This document shows, one piece after another, positions 55,478 to 64,000 of a stretch of DNA of 64,000 bases. The translations under genes were made by a program, and so were the position numbers. Every line of letters begins with the position of its first letter. Position 1 is the first letter of the stretch. The notes beneath the pieces were generated by a model. The model saw only the letters and a list, made by a program, of their open reading frames with translations, was not told the origin of the DNA and did not search any database. This DNA is from Vibrionales bacterium SWAT-3 (GTDB lineage Bacteria; Pseudomonadota; Gammaproteobacteria; Enterobacterales; Vibrionaceae), in NCBI GenBank assembly GCA_000169995.1, contig AAZW01000016.1, forward strand, positions 23,682-87,681, in the 5' to 3' direction.

Positions 55478-56413
<936 letters not shown>

Positions 56414-56467
56414 GTAAAGCTTAAGCTCCTGTAAAGCATCGCTGTTTAATTCAAATCCTATAGATAC

Positions 56468-56508
56468 AAAAAAGGCTTGGACTCTAAGAGTTCAAGCCTT
56501 TTATTTTT
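56468..56508 (+). terminator. metF terminator
   Basis: AAAAGGCTTGGA and TTCAAGCCTTTT pair around CTCTAAGAG, followed by T-rich DNA. It may also serve the convergent aphA. Confidence 0.85.
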
Positions 56509-56513
56509 CTATC

Positions 56514-56548
56514 AGCTTCTAGCTTCTAGCTTCTAGCTTCTAGTTTCT
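56514..56548. repeat. 7-bp tandem repeat (AGCTTCT), five units
   Basis: Four perfect units and a fifth with one change (AGTTTCT), between the metF terminator and the aphA stop. Units of seven in non-coding DNA can change copy number by slippage. No function is apparent. Confidence 0.9.
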
Positions 56549-56550
56549 GC

Positions 56551-57090
56551 TTAAGCGATAGCACCAAGTTCAAGCAGTACTTCTTCAGCCCATACAATCC
56601 ATGCTTCACGGATAAGTAGGTTACGACGAAGCGTTAGACGCTCAAGACGAGCTTGCTTGTCTAGCGTTGCTGGTGTTGCGTAGTAAGCCGCTTCGATTTC
56701 ACGGTAATGAGAAACCAATTTGCGAGATTCTTCTACAAGTTCAGAAAGTTGTACACGGTATGCGTCAGAAGGTTGTACAGCACAAGCCATTAGCTTAGCT
56801 GAGAATTCGTCACGAACCGTTGGGTGTGCAGTCGGCTGTTCAAACCATTCACCCAGAGCACTACGGCCAGCATCGGTGATAGAGTAAACTTTACGATCAG
56901 GTTTGCCTTCTTGAGGTTCAAGCACGCAAGTTACCTGTTCGTTCTGAGCCATTTTATTTAGCTCACGGTAAACTTGTTGATGGCTAGCTTTCCAGAAGTA
57001 ACCGATGCTTGCAGAGAATTCTTTTGTGATATCGTAACCAGTAGCGTCGCGTGTACTTAGAACGGTTAAAATTACGTGTGGTAATGACAT
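56551..57090 (-). CDS. aphA: Quorum-sensing master regulator AphA (PadR family)
   Basis: 179 residues, the same length as V. cholerae AphA. The PadR winged helix is at the N-terminus (MSLPHVILTVLSTRDATGYD and KASHQQVYRELNKMAQNEQV) and the long C-terminal helical dimer domain includes LERLTLRRNLLIREAWIVWA. AphA controls low-cell-density genes and is opposed by the LuxR/HapR-type regulator. Its place near metF and ppc fits vibrios. Confidence 0.93.
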   Translation of the reverse strand: MSLPHVILTVLSTRDATGYDITKEFSASIGYFWKASHQQVYRELNKMAQNEQVTCVLEPQEGKPDRKVYSITDAGRSALGEWFEQPTAHPTVRDEFSAKLMACAVQPSDAYRVQLSELVEESRKLVSHYREIEAAYYATPATLDKQARLERLTLRRNLLIREAWIVWAEEVLLELGAIA

Positions 57091-57398
57091 GTCTGAAATC
57101 CAAATGGTAAACAGTAAACAAATACTTAAACATCAAGTGTGCTTCTAGTGGCACGTTATATTGGTTATGTTTAAGTTGTACCAACTCATGGGCTGGTTAT
57201 GTCACCTTACAAAGCCGTTTATCACCTAGGTCGACCAGTTTATTGGTCAAAGTACTGCAGATTATGATTTTTGAGTGTTTCCGCAGTGGAGCAGTAGTAT
57301 ATCTAAATAATAAGCATAAAGTAGAATACATGGATAAAATAACCCAAAAAACTGATAAAAAACTGATAAAAAACTTATTATGGTCATTTTGTTGAAAT
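57091..57398. promoter_or_regulatory. aphA upstream region with tandem 11-mers
   Basis: 308 bases. AAACTGATAAA occurs twice in tandem at 57350-57371 and partly a third time. TTGATAA-like words are typical of LuxR/HapR-type binding, so this may be a control site, but the match is loose. Confidence 0.35.
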
Positions 57399-57426
57399 AA
57401 AAAGGTCGCACGAGGCGACCTTTTGT
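57399..57426 (-). terminator. ppc terminator
   Basis: AAAAGGTCGC-CTCGT-GCGACCTTTTT on the minus strand: an eight-to-ten-pair stem and T-run. Confidence 0.88.
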
Positions 57427-57450
57427 CTATCTTATAGTAGAAATCACTAA

Positions 57451-60081
57451 TTAACCGGTGTTTCGCATGCCTGCAGCAATGCCTGCAATAGTCACCATTA
57501 GCGCCTCTTCTAACTCAGCTGGTGGTGTTTCGCACTTACGAGTACGGTACAGCAGTTCAGCTTGAAGCATGTTCAATGGCTCTACGTAGATGTTACGTAG
57601 GCGAATCGACTCAAGCCCCCAAGGGTCGCTCTGCATTAGGTTCTCGTTGTTCTCAACATTCAGCACTGCTTTGATGTCTTTTTGTAGCTGTTCACGCAGC
57701 AATTCACCCAGAGGCAATAGCTCTTCGTCAACAAGACGTTGGTCGTAGTACTTAGCAATTTCCATGTTGCACTTCGAGTACACCATTTCCAACATACCTA
57801 GACGGGTAGAGAAGAACGGCCATTCACGACACATCTCTTCCAGTAGGGCTTGATGCCCTTGGTCTACTGAGTATTGAATCGCTTCACCAGCACCTAACCA
57901 TGCAGGAAGTACCAAGCGGTTCTGGCTCCAAGAGAAGATCCATGGAATCGCACGTAGGCTTTCTACGCCGCCGTTCGGGTTACGCTTAGCAGGGCGAGAA
58001 CCAAGAGGCAGTTTACCTAGCTCCAGTTCAGGTGTCGCTTGACGGAAGTAAGGTACGAATTTCTCTTCGCCACGAACTACGTTACGGTAAGCCTCACAAG
58101 AGACTTGAGACAGCACTTCCATTAGGTCACGCCACTCTTGTTTTGGCTCTGGTGGCGGCAGAAGGTTTGCTTCTAGAATCGCACTTGCGTAAAGGTTGAA
58201 GCTGTTTACAGCAACATCTGGCAAGCCAAGCTTAAAGCGGATCATTTCACCTTGCTCAGTTACACGTAAGCCGCCTTTCAAGCTCTTCGGTGGCTGAGAA
58301 AGAAGGGCTGCGTGCGCTGGCGCACCACCACGACCAACCGTACCGCCACGACCGTGGAATAGAGTCAGTTCAATGCCTTCTTCATCACAAACCTTAACTA
58401 GCTTATCCATTGCATCGTATTGAGCCCAACCTGCAGACATTACGCCCGCATCTTTCGCTGAGTCTGAGTAGCCGATCATTACCATTTGGTGGTTTTGGAT
58501 GAAGCCACGGTACAAGTCGATGCTCATCAGCTGCTTCATTACTGCTTCTGAGTTGTTCAAGTCGTCTAGCGTTTCGAACAGTGGACACACGTCCATGCGG
58601 TATGGGCAGCCACATTCTTGCAGTAGCAAGTGAACAGCCAGTACATCTGATGCTGTACGCGCCATAGAAATTACGTAAGCACCGAAGGCTTCACGAGGTT
58701 GAGCAGCAATGACCTTACAGGTGTCTAAAACCTCTTTAACCTGTTCAGATGGCTCCCAATCGCGAGGAAGCAGCGGGCGCTTAGAGCTCAATTCATTGGT
58801 TAAGAAAGCAATCTTGTCTTGCTCGCTCCATTGGTCATAATCGCCAATGCCTAAGTAGCGAGTCAGTTCAGACAGTACATCTGAGTGACGAGTACTTTCT
58901 TGACGCACATCGAGACGTACTAGGTGTACACCGAATGCTTTTAAGCGGCGCAGAGTATCAAGCAGAGAACCGTCTGCGATTACGCCCATGCCACATTCGT
59001 GCAGCGATTGGTAACAGGCGTAAAGCGGTGTCCAAAGTTGGTCGATGTTCTGTAGTGTTTCTTTCTTCGGAACCTCGGTGTCATGCAGTTTTGCATCCAG
59101 CACTTCTAGTGTGTTGTTCAGTAGAGTACGTAGGTTCTTCAGGATTGCACGGTAAGCTTCGTGCTCATCACCCGCAAGCTCACGAACGGCATCATTACAC
59201 TTAGTCATCGACAGTTCGGTAATTAGCTCGTTTACGTCGCCTAGGTAAAGGTCTGCCGCTTTCCAGCGAGATAGGCGCAGCACTTCTTTAGTGATAGTGT
59301 GCGTTACGAATGGGTTACCATCGCGGTCACCGCCCATCCAAGATGAGAAGTGTACTGGGCGTGCATCAATCGGCAGGCCTTCACCGAGGTAGCCTTTTAG
59401 TCGGCCATCCATTTCACGTAGGAAGTCAGGTACAGCTTCCCATAGCGAGTTTTCTACAACCGCAAAGCCCCATTTCGCTTCATCAAGTGGTGTTGGGCGT
59501 TGCTGACGAATCACATCAGAGTGCCAACCTTGAGCGATAAGTTGCTCTAGGCGACGCTCGGTCTTTGCGCGCTCTTTGTGTGAGAGGTCGCTTAATTCTA
59601 ATTTAGACAGACACTCGTTGATCTTCACCAGCTTGTTGATCATAGTGCGACGAGTGATTTCTGTTGGGTGTGCAGTCAAAACGAGCTCAATGTTCAGGTC
59701 GCGAACAGCTTGAGCTGCATCTAGCTTACTGATGTCGTTTTGGTTTAATTTGGAAAATAGAGATTGCAGCACGTCTGGTTCGCAAACATGCTCCTCACAG
59801 TGGCGAGAGATGGTGTGGTATTGCTCTGCCATGTTGGTGAGGTTGAGAAATTGGTTAAATGCACGAGCAACAGGAGTGAGTTGTTCGTTCGGCAGGTTTT
59901 TGATTTCTTCAACTAGGCTGTCACGGTCAGCTTTGTTGCCTGCGCGGGCGGATTTGGAAAGTTTACGGATAGTTTCCACTTTCTCTAAGATAACGTCACC
60001 ATGTGCATCTTGGATTGTGTTACCTAGCAAGCGTCCCAGCATGCTTACGTTACTCTTGAGAGCGGCGTATTTCTCGTTCAT
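57451..60081 (-). CDS. ppc: Phosphoenolpyruvate carboxylase
   Basis: 876 residues from the ATG at 60081 ([24 protein letters not shown] upstream), which matches the E. coli start; a start 11 codons earlier is rejected. The catalytic His is in [12 protein letters not shown], with [13 protein letters not shown], the [14 protein letters not shown] loop and the C-terminal MRNTG. It makes oxaloacetate from phosphoenolpyruvate and bicarbonate. It neighbours argE, as in E. coli. Confidence 0.97.
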   Translation of the reverse strand: MNEKYAALKSNVSMLGRLLGNTIQDAHGDVILEKVETIRKLSKSARAGNKADRDSLVEEIKNLPNEQLTPVARAFNQFLNLTNMAEQYHTISRHCEEHVCEPDVLQSLFSKLNQNDISKLDAAQAVRDLNIELVLTAHPTEITRRTMINKLVKINECLSKLELSDLSHKERAKTERRLEQLIAQGWHSDVIRQQRPTPLDEAKWGFAVVENSLWEAVPDFLREMDGRLKGYLGEGLPIDARPVHFSSWMGGDRDGNPFVTHTITKEVLRLSRWKAADLYLGDVNELITELSMTKCNDAVRELAGDEHEAYRAILKNLRTLLNNTLEVLDAKLHDTEVPKKETLQNIDQLWTPLYACYQSLHECGMGVIADGSLLDTLRRLKAFGVHLVRLDVRQESTRHSDVLSELTRYLGIGDYDQWSEQDKIAFLTNELSSKRPLLPRDWEPSEQVKEVLDTCKVIAAQPREAFGAYVISMARTASDVLAVHLLLQECGCPYRMDVCPLFETLDDLNNSEAVMKQLMSIDLYRGFIQNHQMVMIGYSDSAKDAGVMSAGWAQYDAMDKLVKVCDEEGIELTLFHGRGGTVGRGGAPAHAALLSQPPKSLKGGLRVTEQGEMIRFKLGLPDVAVNSFNLYASAILEANLLPPPEPKQEWRDLMEVLSQVSCEAYRNVVRGEEKFVPYFRQATPELELGKLPLGSRPAKRNPNGGVESLRAIPWIFSWSQNRLVLPAWLGAGEAIQYSVDQGHQALLEEMCREWPFFSTRLGMLEMVYSKCNMEIAKYYDQRLVDEELLPLGELLREQLQKDIKAVLNVENNENLMQSDPWGLESIRLRNIYVEPLNMLQAELLYRTRKCETPPAELEEALMVTIAGIAAGMRNTG

Positions 60082-60284
60082 TGTCATCCTGCCTCGTAAA
60101 AAAATTACATCCATTGTTCCTTGTTAAGTACACAATCTAGCGAAAACTGCTGTATCTAGTCAAATAAAGCATTCTAAGTTTGCAATTATTAGTTTTCGAA
60201 ATGCGGGAGAAGTAAATTTTCCAAGACTTCGGAATAAAGTGAAATTTAATTACAAGATCAGGCTTTGGCAGGGATAACAGAATA

Positions 60285-60309
60285 AAAGCCACCTTTTAGG
60301 GCAGCTTTT
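60285..60309 (-). terminator. Probable argE terminator
   Basis: On the minus strand AAAGCTGCC and GGTGGCTTT pair (two G-U pairs) around a short loop, followed by TATT. Confidence 0.6.
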
Positions 60310-60338
60310 ATAAAAAAGTATCGCAAGGGTAGCAATAA

Positions 60339-61475
60339 CTAGAAACAATATTTACGAATAGATTTACTCAGTACATCAATCGTTGGGTCGATAAAATCAA
60401 AGCTTAAGAATTCATCCGGTTGGTGAGCTTGGTCGATTGAGCCCGGACCCAGAACTAAGGTTGGGCAAAGTTCTTGAAGGAAAGGTGCTTCGGTACAGTA
60501 GTTCACGGTTTGTGATTCAGTTTCGCAAACGGATTCCATGCCGCCGATAAATGGGTGGTCGTGCTGACACTCGTAACCTGGGATAGGTTCATGCAGTGGC
60601 GTAATTTCAATTCTGCCCGGCCACTTCGCTTCCACTTCTTTGAGCGCGCTGCGCAGCATGTTATCTAAACCGTCTAAGCTGATACCTGGTAAAGGGCGTA
60701 CGTCGTAGTGTAGTTCACAACAACCACAAATACGGTTAGCGCTGTCACCACCATGAATATGACCTAGGTTTAGTGTCGGGCTTGGAATAGCGAACCCTGG
60801 GTGGTGGTACTCTTTAATTAATTTGTCGCGCAGCTGCATCAAAGCAAACAGCACTTCATGCATGATTTCGATAGCGTTAACGCCTAATGCTGGATCTGAA
60901 GAGTGACCTGATTTACCGGTTACGCGCACTGCATTCGCCACGTGACCTTTGTGCCCGCGAATCGGTACTAGGCTGGTCGGTTCACCAATGATGCAGTAAT
61001 CCGGTTTAAACGGTGCGTTTTCAGTGAAATGACGCGCACCTAGCATGGTGGTCTCTTCATCACAGGTTGCCAATACATAAAGTGGCTTCGCCTGTTTACT
61101 CCAATCCATCTTTCTTACTGCTTCATAGATAAAGGCGAAAAAGCCTTTCATGTCGGCAGTACCTAATCCGTAGAAGCGCTTGTTGTGTTCTGTCAGCGCG
61201 TGAGGGTCGAAATTCCAACGCCCTTCATCAAATGGCACGGTATCACTATGTCCAGCCAGCAATAAGCCGCCTTCGCCTGAGCCCATTTTTGCGATCATAT
61301 TATGCTTGCCAGGCTCAACTTCCACGACTTCTACGCTAAAGCCCAGATCTTTAAACCATTGAGCCATTTTTTCGATCACTTTCTCGTTGCCATGATCCCA
61401 GCTTGGATCCGTAGAACTAATAGAGTCGGTGGAAATTAGGCCTTTATAGACCTCAAGGAAACTCGGTAATTGCAT
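60339..61475 (-). CDS. argE: Acetylornithine deacetylase
   Basis: 378 residues of the M20 metallopeptidase family. Metal ligands and acid residues are seen in [38 protein letters not shown] and [11 protein letters not shown]. It releases ornithine from N-acetylornithine. It is divergent from argC with a 154-base shared control region, the same arrangement as the E. coli argE-argCBH block. Confidence 0.96.
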   Translation of the reverse strand: MQLPSFLEVYKGLISTDSISSTDPSWDHGNEKVIEKMAQWFKDLGFSVEVVEVEPGKHNMIAKMGSGEGGLLLAGHSDTVPFDEGRWNFDPHALTEHNKRFYGLGTADMKGFFAFIYEAVRKMDWSKQAKPLYVLATCDEETTMLGARHFTENAPFKPDYCIIGEPTSLVPIRGHKGHVANAVRVTGKSGHSSDPALGVNAIEIMHEVLFALMQLRDKLIKEYHHPGFAIPSPTLNLGHIHGGDSANRICGCCELHYDVRPLPGISLDGLDNMLRSALKEVEAKWPGRIEITPLHEPIPGYECQHDHPFIGGMESVCETESQTVNYCTEAPFLQELCPTLVLGPGSIDQAHQPDEFLSFDFIDPTIDVLSKSIRKYCF

Positions 61476-61629
61476 AATATCTTCACTTCTACTATTGACA
61501 GGAAAACTATAAGTCGGTAAAACACATATTAAATCATATTTAATGCATAAGAAATCAAATAAAGCTAAAAATTAAGTATGAATAGTCAAATTTTGAAATG
61601 TAACTTACCTCAGAAATGGATGTGTTGAG
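61476..61629. promoter_or_regulatory. Divergent argE/argC control region
   Basis: Very AT-rich. TTAAAT-CAT-ATTTAA at 61529-61543 is a perfect palindrome, and TGAATAGTCAAATT occurs near 61579. Both resemble ARG-box halves. An ArgR operator here is expected from E. coli; the exact box is not certain. Confidence 0.55.
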
Positions 61630-62634
61630 ATGTTGAAAACCACGATCATTGGCGCAAGCGGCTACACAGGAGCAGAACTGGCTCTAATGATAAACAGACA
61701 CCCTGAGCTCACGCTATCAGGTTTGTATGTCTCAGCCAATAGTGTAGACGCAGGTAAACCTATTGCAGCACTGCACGGTAAGTTAGCGGGCTTGATTGAT
61801 ATGCCAGTACAGCCATTAACGAATCCAGAAGAAGTGGCAAAGCAGTCTGATGTGATCTTCCTAGCGACAGCGCATGAAGTGAGTCATGACCTAGCTCCTA
61901 TCTTTCTAGAGAATGATTGCCAAGTATTCGACCTATCAGGTGCTTTTAGAGTTAAAGGCGAAAACTTCTACCAAGAGTTTTACGGCTTTGAACATCAACA
62001 CGAACAGTGGCTAGATAAAGCGGCTTACGGTTTAGCTGAATGGAACGAACAAGAAATAAAAGAAGCTCAGCTTGTTGCAGTCGCAGGTTGTTACCCAACC
62101 GCATCACAACTGGCGATTAAGCCTTTGGTTGAAGCTAAGTTACTGGACGAGAACCAGTGGCCTGTGATTAACGCGACCAGTGGCGTCAGCGGAGCAGGGC
62201 GCAAGGCGACTATGGTCAACAGCTTCTGTGAAGTGAGCTTGCAAGCTTATGGTGTATTTAACCACCGTCATCAACCTGAAATGGCTGCACATTTAGGATG
62301 TGATGTGATTTTCACTCCGCACTTAGGCAACTTTAAGCGCGGCATTTTAGCGACCATTACTATGAAGCTGGCTCAGGGCGTGACAGAACAACAGGTACAA
62401 GATGCCTTTGAACAAGCTTACCAAGGCAAGCCAGCCGTAAGGTTACTCGAAGAGACATTGCCAAGAATTCAAGATGTAGAACAGACACCTTTCTGCGATT
62501 TAGGTTGGAAGGTTCAAGGTCAACACATCATCGTTGTTTCAGCGATTGACAACTTATTAAAGGGTGCATCTAGCCAAGCGATGCAGTGTTTAAATTTACG
62601 TTATGGTTTTGCGCCATTAACTGCGTTAGTGTAA
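61630..62634 (+). CDS. argC: N-acetyl-gamma-glutamyl-phosphate reductase
   Basis: 334 residues. The NADP fold is at the start ([20 protein letters not shown]), the catalytic Cys in [15 protein letters not shown] and the His in [12 protein letters not shown]. It performs the third step of arginine synthesis. It lies 12 bases before argB. Confidence 0.96.
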   Translation: MLKTTIIGASGYTGAELALMINRHPELTLSGLYVSANSVDAGKPIAALHGKLAGLIDMPVQPLTNPEEVAKQSDVIFLATAHEVSHDLAPIFLENDCQVFDLSGAFRVKGENFYQEFYGFEHQHEQWLDKAAYGLAEWNEQEIKEAQLVAVAGCYPTASQLAIKPLVEAKLLDENQWPVINATSGVSGAGRKATMVNSFCEVSLQAYGVFNHRHQPEMAAHLGCDVIFTPHLGNFKRGILATITMKLAQGVTEQQVQDAFEQAYQGKPAVRLLEETLPRIQDVEQTPFCDLGWKVQGQHIIVVSAIDNLLKGASSQAMQCLNLRYGFAPLTALV

Positions 62635-62646
62635 GGAAATCTAGAT

Positions 62647-63435
62647 ATGAGCCTTAATAATCAACCATTAATCATAAAGTTAGGTGGCGCTGCGCTATCT
62701 TGTGGTGAAACACTTAGCAAGTTATTTGGTGCGATCTCTGCTTACCAACAACAAGCACAACGACCAATCGTGATTGTTCACGGCGGCGGTTACCTTGTTG
62801 ATGACTTGATGAATAAGTTGAACCTCGAAACCGTTAAGAAAGAAGGGCTACGTGTTACTCCTTATGACCAGATCCCAGTGATCGCTGGTGCATTAGCGGG
62901 CACGGCCAACAAACTACTTCAAGGTCAGGCGATTAAAGACGGTATCAATGCCGTTGGTTTGAGCCTTGCAGATGGTGGTTTATGCAAAGTGAGCGAACTG
63001 AACCCTGAACTGGGCGCGGTAGGAAAAGCGGAGCCGGGCGACTCAACCGTTCTGCAAGCGATTCTTAATGCGGGCGCACTACCAATCATTAGTTCAATTG
63101 GTCTGACTGAACAAGGTCAGCTGATGAACGTCAATGCAGACCAAGCTGCGGTTGCTGTTGCTGGTGCACTTGATGCTGAACTGGTACTGCTTTCTGATGT
63201 AAGCGGCGTACTAGATGGCAAAGGTCACTTAATTCCAAGCCTTAACCAACAGCAAGCTGATGACCTTATCGAAGGTAAAGTGATTACTGACGGCATGATC
63301 GTTAAGGTTCAAGCCGCACTAGAAGCAGCCAACGACCTTGGACGACCAATCGAAGTCGCGACGTGGCGATACCCAGAAAAGCTAACACAACTGTTTTCAG
63401 GTAAAAGCATAGGAACACAGTTTTTACCTCAGTAG
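62647..63435 (+). CDS. argB: Acetylglutamate kinase
   Basis: 262 residues of the amino-acid kinase fold. It starts [16 protein letters not shown], with [32 protein letters not shown] and [13 protein letters not shown]. It phosphorylates N-acetylglutamate. It is in an operon with argC and probably argG. Confidence 0.96.
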   Translation: MSLNNQPLIIKLGGAALSCGETLSKLFGAISAYQQQAQRPIVIVHGGGYLVDDLMNKLNLETVKKEGLRVTPYDQIPVIAGALAGTANKLLQGQAIKDGINAVGLSLADGGLCKVSELNPELGAVGKAEPGDSTVLQAILNAGALPIISSIGLTEQGQLMNVNADQAAVAVAGALDAELVLLSDVSGVLDGKGHLIPSLNQQQADDLIEGKVITDGMIVKVQAALEAANDLGRPIEVATWRYPEKLTQLFSGKSIGTQFLPQ

Positions 63436-63548
63436 GTCTCACAGCGAGTCACTACTTAAAGAATTTAGACAAATTAAATAAACATATAATTATGAAGTCA
63501 TTTCCAACGCTGACCGCCATGTGCAGTATGGAAACTAGGAGAAAGAAA

Positions 63549-64000
63549 ATGAGCAAAGTTAACGTAAAGAAAGTTGTAGTAGCCTACTCTGGCGGTCTTG
63601 ACACATCAGTAATCATTCCATGGTTGAAAGAGAACTATGATTGTGAAGTTGTGGCGTTTGTCGCGGATGTTGGTCAAGGCGCTGAAGAACTAGAAGGCAT
63701 TGAAGAGAAAGCAAAAGCTTCGGGTGCTTCTGAGTGTTACATCGCTGACCTTAAAGAAGAGATGGTTGCTGATTACATCTTCCCAACGCTAAAAACAGGT
63801 GCTTACTACGAAGGTAAATACCTACTAGGTACTTCAATGGCTCGTCCAATCATTGCGAAAGCACAGGTTGAAGTTGCGCGTAAAGTAGGTGCAGATGCAC
63901 TGTGTCACGGTTGTACGGGTAAAGGTAATGACCAAGTTCGTTTTGAAGGTGCATTCGCTGCACTAGCACCAGACCTACACGTAATTGCACCATGGCGTGA
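63549..64000 (+). CDS. argG: Argininosuccinate synthase (5' part, runs off the window)
   Basis: 150 residues are visible. The ATP pyrophosphatase motif is in [40 protein letters not shown] and [15 protein letters not shown] (citrulline and aspartate sites) follow. It joins citrulline and aspartate. The 113-base gap after argB has an AGGAG-type ribosome site just before the ATG. Confidence 0.96.
   Translation, partial: MSKVNVKKVVVAYSGGLDTSVIIPWLKENYDCEVVAFVADVGQGAEELEGIEEKAKASGASECYIADLKEEMVADYIFPTLKTGAYYEGKYLLGTSMARPIIAKAQVEVARKVGADALCHGCTGKGNDQVRFEGAFAALAPDLHVIAPWR

Noticed and set aside
56514..56548. CRISPR-like array
   Set aside because: The units are seven bases long with no spacers. 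No CRISPR repeats or cas genes were seen in the window.

Overview
The window reads as one stretch of a Vibrio chromosome. This rests on the aphA-type quorum-sensing regulator between metF and ppc, the Vibrio-style DUF3135 gene, and the gammaproteobacterial blocks cytR-ftsN-hslV-hslU-menA-rraA-zapB, priA/rpmE and metJ/metBL/metF. The Splendidus clade is my guess; the species cannot be fixed from the sequence alone.

Layout. 1-10.4 kb: the start of dsbD, argR, the pyrBI operon with its attenuating leader, and the arginine deiminase operon arcA-arcC-arcB. Two nested ISAs1-family elements follow, then a YfcC-family transporter that is probably the arginine/ornithine exchanger of the same pathway. 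12-24.4 kb: a mosaic accessory island. It holds two IS6-family copies and several remnants, an IS256-family element, short IS6-like MITEs, duplicated Fis-like and serine-resolvase genes, and at its centre a compact unit at 15231-19155. That unit encodes a 40-residue peptide, two different JmjC/cupin-type oxygenases, an MFS exporter and a prolyl-hydroxylase-like Fe(II)/2-oxoglutarate oxygenase. I read it as a biosynthetic cluster for a ribosomally made, oxidatively modified peptide of a class I do not recognise. The cluster lies between two direct repeats of about 454 bp (the resolvase 3' region), so it could be lost as a circle of about 5.06 kb.

24.8-44 kb: core genes. These are dcuA-aspA (aspartate to fumarate, with C4-dicarboxylate exchange), fxsA, trmL, Fur-controlled sodA, cpxRA divergent from cpxP, fieF, pfkA, a DUF559 gene, tpiA, small conserved genes, a SufR-like regulator, glpX, zapB, rraA, menA and hslVU. 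hslU carries a +1 frameshift in a run of four G (C on the coding strand). 44-64 kb: ftsN, cytR, priA, rpmE, a malic enzyme, the methionine regulon metJ, metBL and metF with tandem met boxes, aphA, ppc, and argE divergent from argCBG (argG runs off the edge).

How the genes fit together. Arginine metabolism dominates both ends: argR with biosynthetic argE/argCBG on one side, and the catabolic deiminase pathway on the other. Carbamoyl phosphate links arcC/arcB and pyrBI. Central carbon nodes (pfkA, tpiA, glpX, ppc, malic enzyme, aspA) are scattered among envelope-stress and division genes. No rRNA, tRNA or CRISPR array was seen.
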